A stretch of DNA of 47,642 nt from JBAQMG01 sp049302575 (GCA_049302575.1 JBAQMG010000005.1:1-47642); one strand, 5' to 3'. Positions 1 to 9,056 are shown, counted from the stretch's first letter. Numbers and translations are program-made. Notes: a model not told the origin generated them from the letters alone.

Positions 1-215
1 GAACATCCAATAGCCCTATCCTATCCAAATCTCTAACCAACAATGTAATTAAAGGACTTGGATTCCTATTCTTTTCAGAGTATTATCGTCAAGTTACTGC
101 GTAACCTGAGGAACCGCCGTATACCGAACGGTACGTACGGTGGTGTTATCCCGATATCGGGATAAGTGGTGTGGAAGGTCGGTCACTCAAATAATGGGTG
201 GCCTCCTATCCGATT
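1..215 (+). mobile_element. 3' end of a group II (class C-like) intron
   Basis: The segment 111-146 has the form of group II intron domain V: GAACCGCCGTA and TACGGTGGTGT arms enclosing a TACCGAACGGTA hairpin. It is followed by a domain VI-like hairpin (about 178-203) and the terminal CGATT at 211-215, the usual end of bacterial class C introns. An open frame enters from the window edge and stops at 102-104 (ending SEYYRQVTA), just before domain V, where the maturase ORF normally ends; I could not confirm it as a maturase. A 26-nt insertion lies between domains V and VI (see findings). The 5' part lies outside the window. Confidence 0.65.
147..164. repeat. Perfect 18-bp palindrome inserted in the intron tail
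   Basis: TATCCCGATATCGGGATA is a perfect palindrome sitting directly after domain V. GTGGTGT occurs on both sides (140-146 and 166-172), so the palindrome plus one copy of GTGGTGT looks like an insertion with a short duplication. Removing 147-172 restores the usual class C linker between domains V and VI. Confidence 0.7.
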
Positions 216-243
216 AGTGTTTCTCATAAGAATTACTAAAAGT

Positions 244-272
244 TTGTTACCTATGTTCAGCTAGGTTATAAT
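244..272 (+). promoter_or_regulatory. Sigma-A-type promoter of the M48 protease gene
   Basis: TTGTTA (244-249), a 17-nt spacer, and a consensus TATAAT (267-272). It lies just beyond the intron end and about 100 nt before the protease start, with no other gene between. Confidence 0.6.
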
Positions 273-372
273 AAATTAATTTTTAAAGTTATTAAAAAAA
301 TAAACTAACTAACTAAGATTATAATTAAGTGTCCTAAATGTGGTAGATTTATCAGAAAAGGAGAGAATTTTG

Positions 373-1584
373 GTGCGACATCTAAACTACCGGTGGTTAG
401 GCCTTATTATCCTGGCAGGAGCCTTCAGCCTTATTTATTTGGGAAATGCAATTTTTCCAGGAAGAATTACGCCTGATAGCCTGCAGTACTTTTCGATTGA
501 ACAAGCGCAACGAGCTAGAGCCTATAACTTTGTGCCCAGGTTATTATTTATAGCTAGATTTGCTCTGCAGGCAGTTGTTCTGGTTTGGCTGGTATTCTCT
601 AACCAAGGTACAGCTATCGCCCGATGGTTAGGGCAAAGTAGTGGTAGGAACTACTGGTGGAGTATCTTGCTGTATTTTTTCCTCCTGTGGTTCTTTTTGC
701 GCCTATTAAGTTTACCTTTTACCCTATATGGCAACTATTTTTGGCAACAGACCTGGGGATTTTCCACGCAATCCTTGGTTTCGTGGTGGCAGGATTATTT
801 TAAAAATACAGCTTTAGATTTACTCTTTTCAACGTCTGGAGTACTACTGTTTTTTTTACTCCTTAACCGTTGGCCTAAGGTCTGGTGGGTTATCGGGGCC
901 ATGCTTTTGGCCTTTTGGCTTGTGCTTCAAAATTTCCTCTGGCCTGTCATTGTAGCCCCTATGTTTAATAACTTTCAGTCAGTGAAAGATCCTGCTGTAA
1001 TAAACCTGGTAAAGGGTTTAGCCGATAAGGCGGGAATCCAAGTCCAAGAAGTGCTCGTTATGGACGCTAGCCGACGTACCACGATGGCAAATGCTTATTT
1101 CACGGGGTTAGGGAAAACGAAACAAATAGTTATTTATGATAACCTTCTCAAAAATTATCCTCTGGATGAGGTAGGAGCGGTCTTAGCACACGAAATAGGT
1201 CACTGGCAGAAGGGACATATTATCCAAGGACTAACCTTAGGGATAATAGGGAATTTCTTGGTTTGGGGTCTGCTTGCTCTGTTCCTTCGTGAATTTAAAC
1301 TAACTAATGAAGTGTATGGACCACAGACTTGGGCCAGTTTACAGCTTTTTATCCTACTTATATTGTTTGTGACTAATCCGTTACAGAGCTATATCTCTCG
1401 GGAAATGGAGCAGCAGGCAGACCAAGTTTCTTTAGAATTAACTAGGAATCCTATGGCAGAGATGCGTTTGCAAATTGATTTGGCTACAAAAAATCTCTCC
1501 GATGTGTCGCCACCGGATTTCATTGTTTGGTTTGGGTATACTCATCCGCCAGCATTGAGTAGGATTAAGGCAATAGGGGAGTAA
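373..1584 (+). CDS. M48 family membrane metalloprotease (Ste24/CAAX-protease-like)
   Basis: Zinc metalloprotease embedded in the membrane, related to Ste24/HtpX-type peptidases. Numbered from this start, the zinc motif HEIGH is at about 273-277 and the third ligand lies in EQQAD (Glu about 346). Several hydrophobic segments surround it (N-terminus, about 100-125, 150-195, 285-335), and the long N-terminal membrane part is typical of the Ste24 branch. The frame is open from GTG at 340, but AGGAG at 359-363 points to TTG 370 or GTG 373; 373 gives the better spacing (9 nt) and a family-like N-terminus. Substrates are unknown; roles in membrane protein quality control or peptide processing are inferred from the family. 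It ends 15 nt before the convergent small gene. Confidence 0.88.
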   Translation: MRHLNYRWLGLIILAGAFSLIYLGNAIFPGRITPDSLQYFSIEQAQRARAYNFVPRLLFIARFALQAVVLVWLVFSNQGTAIARWLGQSSGRNYWWSILLYFFLLWFFLRLLSLPFTLYGNYFWQQTWGFSTQSLVSWWQDYFKNTALDLLFSTSGVLLFFLLLNRWPKVWWVIGAMLLAFWLVLQNFLWPVIVAPMFNNFQSVKDPAVINLVKGLADKAGIQVQEVLVMDASRRTTMANAYFTGLGKTKQIVIYDNLLKNYPLDEVGAVLAHEIGHWQKGHIIQGLTLGIIGNFLVWGLLALFLREFKLTNEVYGPQTWASLQLFILLILFVTNPLQSYISREMEQQADQVSLELTRNPMAEMRLQIDLATKNLSDVSPPDFIVWFGYTHPPALSRIKAIGE

Positions 1585-1598
1585 TGGAGGCAAACTCT

Positions 1599-1874
1599 TT
1601 ATTGCCCCAATGTGGTAATTCTGTCGAAAGCATTTCGATTATGTAAATCTGTTTTTATGTCAGTCATATCTTTATCAGAGCTATTGGACACCTCGTTCTC
1701 AGCACTCTGTGGCTTTTGGTTATCCTCTCTATTGGCTTTTCTCAGCCCCGATTTATGGGAGCGTTTTAATTGATATTCATACATAAGTTCTTGGCTGTCA
1801 CGCTTTTTAAATACGATCTTTCGCGTACGCTGGACAGGAGAGAGCGGTTCAATATCCTCTATTCGTTCAGACAT
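1599..1874 (-). CDS. Hypothetical small hydrophilic protein (91 aa)
   Basis: I do not recognise this protein. It begins MSERIEDIEPL, has a basic central part (QRTRKIVFKKRD, then many Lys/Arg/Ser) and a polar, probably disordered C-terminal half, with no Cys pairs, signal peptide or membrane segment. The start at 1874 is preferred over the upstream frame start at 1910 because GGGAGGT lies 9 nt before this ATG. It is divergent from parE and convergent with the M48 gene, so it sits alone on its strand. The good ribosome site argues that it is real. Confidence 0.6.
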   Translation of the reverse strand: MSERIEDIEPLSPVQRTRKIVFKKRDSQELMYEYQLKRSHKSGLRKANREDNQKPQSAENEVSNSSDKDMTDIKTDLHNRNAFDRITTLGQ

Positions 1875-2009
1875 GGCGAAAATACCTCCCAACCAAATTT
1901 GCCTAAACAATTAATTCTTCATAAAGTTTCTAAGTCCTTTAAAGCTATTTTTGAAATGTCAGTTTAAAATAAACAATTTCCTAGAGACTCGGAAGGAGGT
2001 ATTATAACT

Positions 2010-3926
2010 ATGCTGGTAACCAATTCATACGAAGCTGATTCGATCCAAGTCCTCGAAGGTCTTGAAGCAGTCCGTAAGCGACCGGGAATGTACATAGGAT
2101 CCACAGGTTCTAGGGGTCTCCATCACCTAGTTAATGAAATAGTGGATAATGCGATTGATGAAGCAACTGCTGGATTCTGTAAAAATATTGAAGTAACGCT
2201 CAATCAAAATGGGTCTATATCAGTGGCTGACGATGGCCGAGGTATTCCAGTTGAAATACATACCAAGGCTGGTATTCCCGCGGTACGGGTTGCTTTAGAA
2301 GTTCTACATGCCGGTGGTAAGTTTAATGGTGAAAGTTATAAAACATCCGGTGGATTACATGGTGTCGGAGCAAGTGTTGTTAATGCGTTGTCAGCTTATA
2401 TGTTAGTAGAGATTAAGCGGGGCGGTAAATTATATCGGGTTGAGTACCAAGATGGAGGTAAGCTCAAAAGCGATTTAAAAATTGTTGACACGCGTGTAAA
2501 GGGAACTGGTACCACTGTTGTTTTTAAGCCAGATCCAACAATTTTTAAAGATACGACTCATTTTTCCTTTGATACCGTAAAAAACAGACTACAGGAACTT
2601 AGCTTTTTAAATTCCGGCCTTACGATTATGATTAATGATCATAGAGGAGTAGTTAAGTCGGAAACCTATCGGGCTAATACTGGTTTGATTGGATTTGTGG
2701 AGCATCTTAACAAAGAATTAGAACGTTCACCCGTCCATAATAAACCGATCTATTTAAGAGCAGAAAAAGATGGGACAATAGTTGAGTGTGCCCTTCAATA
2801 TAATAATTCGGAAAATGAAGCTCTTTTTTCTTACGTTAATAATATTTCCACAATCGAAGGCGGGACTCATGAATCTGGTTTTAGAACGGCTTTAACTAGG
2901 GTGTTTAATACCTACGGTAAAAAAGCGAATATTTTGAAACCAAAAGATGATAACTTAATAGGCGACGATTTGCGTGACGGTCTTTGTTGTGTCTTATCTG
3001 TTAAAATGCAGGAGCCACAGTTTGAAGGTCAAACCAAGACAAAACTAGCTAACAGTGAAATCGAGGGGCTTGTGCAGGCCCTTGTGAGCGAAGGGCTTAA
3101 TGATTTTTTTGAGAAGAACCCCAGTGTTGCTAAAGAAGTGATCGGTCGGGTTCTAACAACGGCACAGGAGCGTTGGGATGCCAAGAAGGAAAAAGAATTA
3201 AAGAAGAAGACTAAGGATGCTCAAAAAAAAGCGATCAGTGGTAAATTAGCGGCCTGTTCCGAACGTGATAAAGAAAAAAATGAACTTTTTTTGGTAGAAG
3301 GGGATAGTGCTGGTGGTTCGGCAAAACAAGGACGTGATCGGCGCTTTCAGGCCATTCTTCCTTTGAAAGGGAAAGTTCTTAATGTCTATAAAGCCAAACT
3401 TGAAAAAGTCCTTGCTAATGAGGAAATTCAAGCCATAATTACGACTATTGGCTGTGGAATCGGTAAGAGTTTTGAATTGGCTAAATGTAATTACGCAAAA
3501 ATTATTATAATGAGCGATGCCGACATAGATGGAGCACATATTCGAGCGTTGTTGCTTACCTTCTTCTATCGATATATGAAACCGTTGATAATCAACAATC
3601 GAGTTTTTATCGCCCAACCACCGCTTTTTAAGGTCGAAAACAAGAAAATGTTGCGCTACGCTTATATTGATGAAGAATTACAGAATGTATTAAAGGAAGT
3701 GGGCAAAGCGTCGGCTAGGGTGCAGCGTTATAAAGGCCTTGGTGAAATGAATCCTGGTCAACTTTGGGAAACTACATTAGATCCGGCGAACAGGCGAATG
3801 ATTCAAGTCACTGTCGAAGATGTATTAGAGGCCGAGCATATGCTTAAAGTTTTAATGAGCGATGACGTAGAGCCACGGAAGGAGTATTTAATGGAAAACA
3901 TTGTATTCGGGGAAGGAGACCTGTGA
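2010..3926 (+). CDS. parE: Type IIA topoisomerase ATPase subunit (ParE; GyrB-like)
   Basis: ATPase subunit of a type II topoisomerase, probably topoisomerase IV, which decatenates and relaxes DNA. The GHKL ATP site is visible: EIVDNAIDEA (Glu43, Asn47), DDGRGIP (Asp74-Gly77) and the glycine-rich lid SGGLHGVGAS at 113-122. The QTK loop (EGQTKTKL), TOPRIM start EGDSAGGSAKQGRDR and metal-binding DADIDGAH follow, then the QRYKGLGEMN motif near the C-terminus. The length of 638 aa matches ParE/GyrB of Gram-positives, with no large insert. GGAAGGAGG lies about 10 nt before ATG. The stop overlaps the next gene by 1 nt, so the two subunits are translationally coupled. ParE rather than GyrB is inferred from the YKTSGGLHGVGASVVNALS wording and from the partner. 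Confidence 0.92.
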   Translation: MLVTNSYEADSIQVLEGLEAVRKRPGMYIGSTGSRGLHHLVNEIVDNAIDEATAGFCKNIEVTLNQNGSISVADDGRGIPVEIHTKAGIPAVRVALEVLHAGGKFNGESYKTSGGLHGVGASVVNALSAYMLVEIKRGGKLYRVEYQDGGKLKSDLKIVDTRVKGTGTTVVFKPDPTIFKDTTHFSFDTVKNRLQELSFLNSGLTIMINDHRGVVKSETYRANTGLIGFVEHLNKELERSPVHNKPIYLRAEKDGTIVECALQYNNSENEALFSYVNNISTIEGGTHESGFRTALTRVFNTYGKKANILKPKDDNLIGDDLRDGLCCVLSVKMQEPQFEGQTKTKLANSEIEGLVQALVSEGLNDFFEKNPSVAKEVIGRVLTTAQERWDAKKEKELKKKTKDAQKKAISGKLAACSERDKEKNELFLVEGDSAGGSAKQGRDRRFQAILPLKGKVLNVYKAKLEKVLANEEIQAIITTIGCGIGKSFELAKCNYAKIIIMSDADIDGAHIRALLLTFFYRYMKPLIINNRVFIAQPPLFKVENKKMLRYAYIDEELQNVLKEVGKASARVQRYKGLGEMNPGQLWETTLDPANRRMIQVTVEDVLEAEHMLKVLMSDDVEPRKEYLMENIVFGEGDL

Positions 3927-6316
3927 TGAGTGTCCCCTCCGAAAATATTACCCAACGTCCTTTTGAAGAAATCTTACCGGAAGCCTTCCTGAGTTATTCC
4001 AAATTTGTAGCCCTTCACCGTGCTATACCGGATGTGCGCGACGGACTTAAGCCAGTTCATCGACGCATCCTTTTTTCGATGAATGAGTTGGGAATGCATC
4101 CGGATAAACCCTATAGTAAAGCAGCTCGACTGATCGGAGACTGTATGGCAAAATATCATCCCCATGGAGATTCTTCTATTTATGAATCTGCAGTTCGAAT
4201 GTCGCAACCCTGGGCCAGCCGCTACCCTTTTGTGGATGGTCATGGGAACTTTGGTTCAATAGATGGAGATTCCGCTGCTGCTATGCGGTATACGGAGATG
4301 CGTATGTCACCCTTAGCCTTGCTTATGGTTCAAGATATAGAAAAAAATACGATTGCTTTTAAGCCAAATTACGATGAAAAACTTAAAGAGCCGATCGTCT
4401 TACCGTCCCCCATACCAAATATCTTACTCAACGGTGGGTCTGGCATAGCTGTTGGAATGGCTAGTAATATGCCACCTCATAATCTTAAAGAGGTGATTGA
4501 AGGCGTTTTACTTCAAATAGATAACCCAAAGGTAACTGTAGGCGAATTAATGCAGAAAATCCCTGGTCCGGATTTTCCAACTGGCGGATTTATTATCGGT
4601 ACGGCAGGGATCGAGGAAGCTTATAACACAGGCCGCGGAAAAATAATTATCAGGGCTAAGGCTGTCCTTGAAGCTTCTAGAAATGGCAAAAGTCTGATTG
4701 TTGTGACTGAAATGCCGTATGGACTGAGTAAGTCTACTTTAGCCAGTAAAATTGAGCAACTCGCAGAGGATAAGATCAGCGGTATAGCTGAGGTTCGGGA
4801 TGAAAGCGATCGTGAAGGGATTAGATTGGTTGTCGAATGCCGCAAGGATGCAGATGCCCAACTCATTCTGAAACAGCTATATAAGGAAACTGAGTTGCAA
4901 AAAACCTTTGGAATCATCAACTTAGTCATAAGTACGAAGGGCACTCCTGAAGTTATGGGATTAAAACAAATTATTGCAGCCTTTATTGAACATCGCAAAC
5001 AAGTCGTAACCCGGCGAACGAAATACGAACTGGCCAAGGCCAAAGCAAGGGCACATATTCTTGAAGCTATCGTTGTGGCAATCAACAAATTAGATGAAGT
5101 AATAGCTATTATTCGGGCAAGTAAAAACCCAGCACAAGCCAAATTGAGACTGATGGAACGCTTTGATTTTACTGAGATCCAAGCCCAGGCTATCTTAGAT
5201 ATGAAGTTGCAGCATTTAACCAACCTAGAGCTAGAGGGAATTAAGCAGGAGTATGAGGCTATTCTTAAGCTGATTGCTTCACTTGAGGAAATATTAGCCG
5301 ATATATCAAAGGTTTATGCCATCATCAAAAATGAGTTAAAAGAAATTTCTAGTAAGTATAGTGATGATCGCCGAACTAAACTACTCTCTAGCGAAGCTGC
5401 CGCTGCAACGGATATGACTATTTTTGAAGATCCCGAAAAACCGATCGTAGTTTTTATGACAGATCAAAATTTTATCAAACAAATGCCGACGCAAAGCCGT
5501 AAGATACCTAACTTGAGTTTTAAAGATGGCGATTATGTATCAAGTAGGGTTACATGTTCGTCTCGAGACACGTTGTTTCTTTTCAGCGATCAAGGGAAAG
5601 CTTATCCACTTTCAGCCAAGCTTCTCTCAGAAGGGAGTGGGAAGGATCATGGTGTTTCCGTTAGGAGTTTTGTGCAAATTCCAGAGGGTGAGCGGATCAT
5701 AGATTTAGTTCCTGTGAAGGATTTTGAAGCAAATAATCATTTTCTGTTTGTTACGAGGGGGGGGCAAGTTATGAGAACTCCCGTAACCGATTATATAAAT
5801 GCTCGTTCATCGGAGGCCATGACCATTAAAGAGGGTGACGCACTAGTAAGGGTTTTTCGTACTAAGGGGAAAAATAATTTGATAATTGCCACCGCACAAG
5901 GCCAGTTCATCCGTTTCCCTGAAAGTGAAATTAGTCCTATGGGGCGAAAATCCAGAGGGGTGAAGGGAATAACCTTAGCTTCGAAGGATTTTGTTAGGGA
6001 TGCTCTTGTCTTGGAGAGTATCGATCAGGATATTATTATAGCGACAGAACGAGGATATGTTAAACGCTCAAGTTTAGACGAGTTTAAACCACAAGGCCGA
6101 GCTGGAAAAGGCATCGCCTTTGGGAAAATCGAGATAAACAAAACGGGACTGTTGGCAGGGATCCATATGGTTAGAGAATCTACAATTTCGTTTATTCAAA
6201 AAAGCGGAACTGTGACTGTAGTTAAGCTAGGAGATTTACAACTAGAGAATCGAGCGAAACCTGGGGTGCCGATGGTTGGTGTCCTATTTGATGATTATGT
6301 AGTAAAGAGTATTTAA
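3926..6316 (+). CDS. parC: Type IIA topoisomerase cleavage subunit (ParC; GyrA-like)
   Basis: DNA breakage-reunion subunit, partner of the gene before it. Catalytic Tyr122 lies in AAMRYTEM; the quinolone-resistance region HPHGDSSIYE has Ser at 83 and Glu at 87 (GyrA numbering), and Glu is the usual ParC residue. The winged-helix and tower regions and a C-terminal beta-pinwheel (about 500-796) follow. At the place where GyrA carries QRRGGKG there is only QSRKIPN (about 505), so a true GyrA box is missing; a QGRAGKG repeat occurs later (about 723). This favours a decatenating topoisomerase IV. The ATG at 3926 has AGGAG 7 nt upstream and overlaps the parE TGA; the frame also has GTG at 3923. Confidence 0.9.
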   Translation: MSVPSENITQRPFEEILPEAFLSYSKFVALHRAIPDVRDGLKPVHRRILFSMNELGMHPDKPYSKAARLIGDCMAKYHPHGDSSIYESAVRMSQPWASRYPFVDGHGNFGSIDGDSAAAMRYTEMRMSPLALLMVQDIEKNTIAFKPNYDEKLKEPIVLPSPIPNILLNGGSGIAVGMASNMPPHNLKEVIEGVLLQIDNPKVTVGELMQKIPGPDFPTGGFIIGTAGIEEAYNTGRGKIIIRAKAVLEASRNGKSLIVVTEMPYGLSKSTLASKIEQLAEDKISGIAEVRDESDREGIRLVVECRKDADAQLILKQLYKETELQKTFGIINLVISTKGTPEVMGLKQIIAAFIEHRKQVVTRRTKYELAKAKARAHILEAIVVAINKLDEVIAIIRASKNPAQAKLRLMERFDFTEIQAQAILDMKLQHLTNLELEGIKQEYEAILKLIASLEEILADISKVYAIIKNELKEISSKYSDDRRTKLLSSEAAAATDMTIFEDPEKPIVVFMTDQNFIKQMPTQSRKIPNLSFKDGDYVSSRVTCSSRDTLFLFSDQGKAYPLSAKLLSEGSGKDHGVSVRSFVQIPEGERIIDLVPVKDFEANNHFLFVTRGGQVMRTPVTDYINARSSEAMTIKEGDALVRVFRTKGKNNLIIATAQGQFIRFPESEISPMGRKSRGVKGITLASKDFVRDALVLESIDQDIIIATERGYVKRSSLDEFKPQGRAGKGIAFGKIEINKTGLLAGIHMVRESTISFIQKSGTVTVVKLGDLQLENRAKPGVPMVGVLFDDYVVKSI

Positions 6317-6327
6317 CTGCAAGTTAT

Positions 6328-6374
6328 AAACAGACCCCTCAATGATAGATGCCTCTAACATTGGGGGTCTGTTT
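6328..6374. terminator. Bidirectional terminator between parC and dapL
   Basis: AAACAGACCCC-TCAATG and CATTGGGGGTCTGTTT form a stem of about 16 bp around a 14-nt loop. It follows parC by 12 nt and lies 24 nt past the dapL stop on the other strand, with T-rich flanks on both sides. Confidence 0.8.
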
Positions 6375-6397
6375 ATGTTCTGATAATCACTTTTCGC

Positions 6398-7630
6398 CTA
6401 GATTCTCGTCTTAATCCTTTCAATCGCTTGAAGGGTATTTTCACGAGTGCCAAAAGCCGTTAAACGGAAATAACCTTCTCCATTCGCCCCAAAGCCTGCG
6501 CCTGGAGTTCCTACAACTTGTGCATCCTTCATCAGTTTATCAAAGAACTCCCAAGAGCCCATATTGTTCGGGGTTTTCATCCAGATGTAGGGCGCATTGA
6601 CTCCACCGAATACACTATAACCGGCATCTTTTAAGCCCTCTCTGATAATTCGAGCATTTTCCATATAGTAATCAATGGTTTCCTTGATCTGCTGCTTTCC
6701 TTCTTCTGAGAATACAGCGACTGCTCCCGCTTGAACAGGATATGACACTCCATTGAACTTTGTGGTTTGTCTTCTTAGCCATAATTGGTTAAGACTATAT
6801 GCTTGTCCCTTAGAATCATAGACCTTGACTTCCTTCGGAACAATCGTATAGGCACAACGGGTTCCGGTAAAGCCTGCGGTTTTAGAGAAACTTCGGAACT
6901 CAACGGCGACTTCTCGGGCACCCTCAATCTCAAAGATACTGTGTGGCACGCCTTCTTCCCGTATAAACGCTTCATAAGCCGCATCGAACAAAAGGATTGA
7001 ACGATTTTTTCGTGCATACTCCACCCAAAGTGTCAGTTCCTCTTTAGAAAGCGTCATCCCAGTCGGGTTATTTGGAAAACAGAGATAGATCAAATCCACT
7101 CGTGTCTCAGGAAGGGAAGGCTTCATACCATTTTCTTCTGTGCACGGGAGATACACAATGTTTTCATATTGTCCTTTTTCACTATTGAACAGTCCTGTTC
7201 GCCCAGCCATTACATTGCTATCAACATATACTGGATAAACTGGATCGGTAACTGCCATAATATTATCCACTCCGAAAAGCTCCTGAAAATTTGCCGTATC
7301 ACTTTTCGCTCCATCACTCACGAAGACTTCAGTGACAGAGAGTTCGACTCCACGAGGGATAAAATCATTTTCGATAATTTTTTCAATCAAAAACTGGTAG
7401 CCTTGCTCTGGACCGTACCCTCGAAAGGTTTCTGAATTTCCCATCTCTTCGACACCCTTTTGCATCGCCTCGATGACTGCGGGGGGCAGGGGACGTGTTA
7501 CATCACCGATGCCCAGTCTGATAATATCGGCCTCAGGATTGTCTGTTTTAAATTGGTTTACTCTGCGGGCTATTTCGGAAAAAAGATAGCTCCCTGGTAA
7601 CTTAAGATAGTTCTCATTCACAAGTGCCAT
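6398..7630 (-). CDS. dapL: LL-diaminopimelate aminotransferase
   Basis: PLP enzyme that converts tetrahydrodipicolinate directly to LL-diaminopimelate in lysine and peptidoglycan precursor synthesis, bypassing the succinyl and acetyl routes. It is a fold-type I aminotransferase: PLP Lys250 in SFSKTAGFTGTRC, the phosphate-cup region SDGAKSD (105-111), PNNPTG (186-191), and the DapL-typical N-terminus ending IRLGIGDVTRPLP. At 410 aa it has the family length. AAGGAG lies 11 nt before ATG. It is a single gene, convergent with parC. Diaminopimelate is also the source of the dipicolinate of spores, which fits a spore former. Confidence 0.95.
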   Translation of the reverse strand: MALVNENYLKLPGSYLFSEIARRVNQFKTDNPEADIIRLGIGDVTRPLPPAVIEAMQKGVEEMGNSETFRGYGPEQGYQFLIEKIIENDFIPRGVELSVTEVFVSDGAKSDTANFQELFGVDNIMAVTDPVYPVYVDSNVMAGRTGLFNSEKGQYENIVYLPCTEENGMKPSLPETRVDLIYLCFPNNPTGMTLSKEELTLWVEYARKNRSILLFDAAYEAFIREEGVPHSIFEIEGAREVAVEFRSFSKTAGFTGTRCAYTIVPKEVKVYDSKGQAYSLNQLWLRRQTTKFNGVSYPVQAGAVAVFSEEGKQQIKETIDYYMENARIIREGLKDAGYSVFGGVNAPYIWMKTPNNMGSWEFFDKLMKDAQVVGTPGAGFGANGEGYFRLTAFGTRENTLQAIERIKTRI

Positions 7631-7701
7631 ATGTAATCAAACTCCTTCTTGTATTCTACTTCATATGTGATAAATTATATAAATATTAAATTTAGAATAA
7701 T

Positions 7702-7746
7702 TTATGAAAATACACTAACAATTTTTCCTTCTTGAGGTGGTGGCAT
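7702..7746 (-). CDS. Possible 14-codon leader ORF upstream of dapL
   Basis: A 14-residue ORF (MPPPQEGKIVSVFS) has AAGGAGAG 8-9 nt before its ATG, as good a site as those of nearby real genes, and ends 71 nt before dapL. Nothing in it suggests classic lysine attenuation, as it has only one Lys. It could be a translated leader, a remnant of a longer gene, or chance. Confidence 0.3.
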   Translation of the reverse strand: MPPPQEGKIVSVFS

Positions 7747-7912
7747 AATAAACACTCTCCTTTTTAAATAATTTATCAGGTTTTTTTAGTTCTTCAACAA
7801 TAAAGTCGATTATGTTATTATTTTACCTACTTTACATAATATCTATTATGGGACCCATATTTTTTTTCAACTACTCCTGAATTTCTATATTCAGTTAGGT
7901 GGTTTATTATCT

Positions 7913-8158
7913 TTAAGACTTTGGTTTAATCTTGAAGCTGCGTTTTGAATTTTTAAAATTAGAAGAAACTTTCTTCTTATCTTCGATATTTAATAAAATA
8001 TCATCGATTTTAATTCCTATGTAATCTACATCTTGCTTTTCAATACATTGACAGCAATTATCGCAGATTTTTTGAGGATTAAGTTCACAATGATCACATT
8101 CACCGCATTCTGTACATAAGTGATCTTCTAATATACAGGATTCGCCAAGCCTTTTCAT
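7913..8158 (-). CDS. Cys-rich small protein, probably metal-binding (81 aa)
   Basis: I do not recognise a named family. The N-terminal half packs nine Cys into about 30 residues: C-ILEDHL-CTECGECDHC, then CDNCCQC after 12 residues, so CxxCxxCxxC followed by CxxCCxC. Such spacing is typical of zinc or iron-sulfur binding. The C-terminal half is Lys-rich (DKKKVSSNFKNSKRSFKIKPKS) without Cys. No signal peptide is present, so a cytoplasmic role is inferred. The ribosome site is weak (GTGAG). The gene stands alone between dapL and an M23 peptidase gene on the same strand, with AT-rich gaps on both sides. Confidence 0.7.
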   Translation of the reverse strand: MKRLGESCILEDHLCTECGECDHCELNPQKICDNCCQCIEKQDVDYIGIKIDDILLNIEDKKKVSSNFKNSKRSFKIKPKS

Positions 8159-8285
8159 TAACTAAAAGCTCACTTTCAAATAGTTTTTAATATTTTACTA
8201 AAAACCTGAACCGCAAATTGTGTTTTTACCTAACATGGGTATTATATCTAATTCAAAGTTCTAGGGCAAGTTGATGAGGTGTTCA

Positions 8286-9056
8286 TCATTGATAATTTTG
8301 CCAAACGACTAAAAACGAATACGGATTAATCCAATTTCCATTGGGAAGCTCGATTCCAAAATGAAGATGATCTGGTGTCGTTAGAGCATCTCCTGTATGC
8401 CCCATCGCTCCAAGATACTCTCCTTTTGTTATTCTTTGTCCAATTTTAAGTTGAGCGGCAATCTTTTGAAGATGAGCATAATAATAATAGTTTCCATCAT
8501 CTCCGCGAACTCCGACTCTTTCCCCCCCTAGCCTATTCCACCCCAATTGTTCTATTTTACCAGAACAAACACTGATAATAGGTGTTCCTTCCTTGCCAAA
8601 TAAATCAGTGCCCTCATGTTTTCTTTTGCCCCCTTCTCTATCAGCGCCGTAATTATCCTCAAACCAGACATCGCCGGAGACTGGAAAGTAATATAGCGTG
8701 GGCTTGAAGTAAGGATAATTGATTAATATTAATTTTCTCTGTTTAATTAGTTTTTGAGAATTAGTATTTAACGAACCCCAATTAAGGCCCAATAATGTTT
8801 TATTGCTGATTTGCTGAGTAAAATACCAAGCTTCATTTTCTGGGAGGCTAGACTTAATGGCAAGTAAATCCAACCAAGCAATAGGTGATAACTTATTTCC
8901 TTCAGCTTGACATTGCAAAACCAATTTAGGTGAAATATTTGGTAAATAGGTATAAACTTCATCAGGAATTCGCTTGTGTTGATGTAGAAACATCCAAGCA
9001 CAAATTGCTAAGATGAATAATATTAATAGTTGTTTAAACTTAATTAACATTGTCAT
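8286..9056 (-). CDS. Membrane-anchored M23 (LytM-type) peptidase
   Basis: Zinc endopeptidase-like protein of the cell wall. Residues 8-24 form an N-terminal membrane anchor or uncleaved signal (LLILFILAICAWMFL). The C-terminal LytM domain (about 125-250) has all ligands expected for an active enzyme: His147 and Asp151 in HEGTD, His195 in YAHL, and His230/His232 in DHLHF. The region 30-120 is unassigned. M23 enzymes cut peptidoglycan cross-bridges or activate amidases; a role in cell separation or spore cortex is inferred only. ATGs at 9056 and 9050 are both possible after the GGGGGAAAGGGG stretch. It lies in the same orientation as the yneA-like gene, 75 nt behind it. Confidence 0.85.
   Translation of the reverse strand: MTMLIKFKQLLILFILAICAWMFLHQHKRIPDEVYTYLPNISPKLVLQCQAEGNKLSPIAWLDLLAIKSSLPENEAWYFTQQISNKTLLGLNWGSLNTNSQKLIKQRKLILINYPYFKPTLYYFPVSGDVWFEDNYGADREGGKRKHEGTDLFGKEGTPIISVCSGKIEQLGWNRLGGERVGVRGDDGNYYYYAHLQKIAAQLKIGQRITKGEYLGAMGHTGDALTTPDHLHFGIELPNGNWINPYSFLVVWQNYQ

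Noticed and set aside
4621..5223. 200-codon open frame on the minus strand inside parC
   Set aside because: It lies fully within the well-conserved parC gene in another frame, has no ribosome site and its composition is that of antisense translation.
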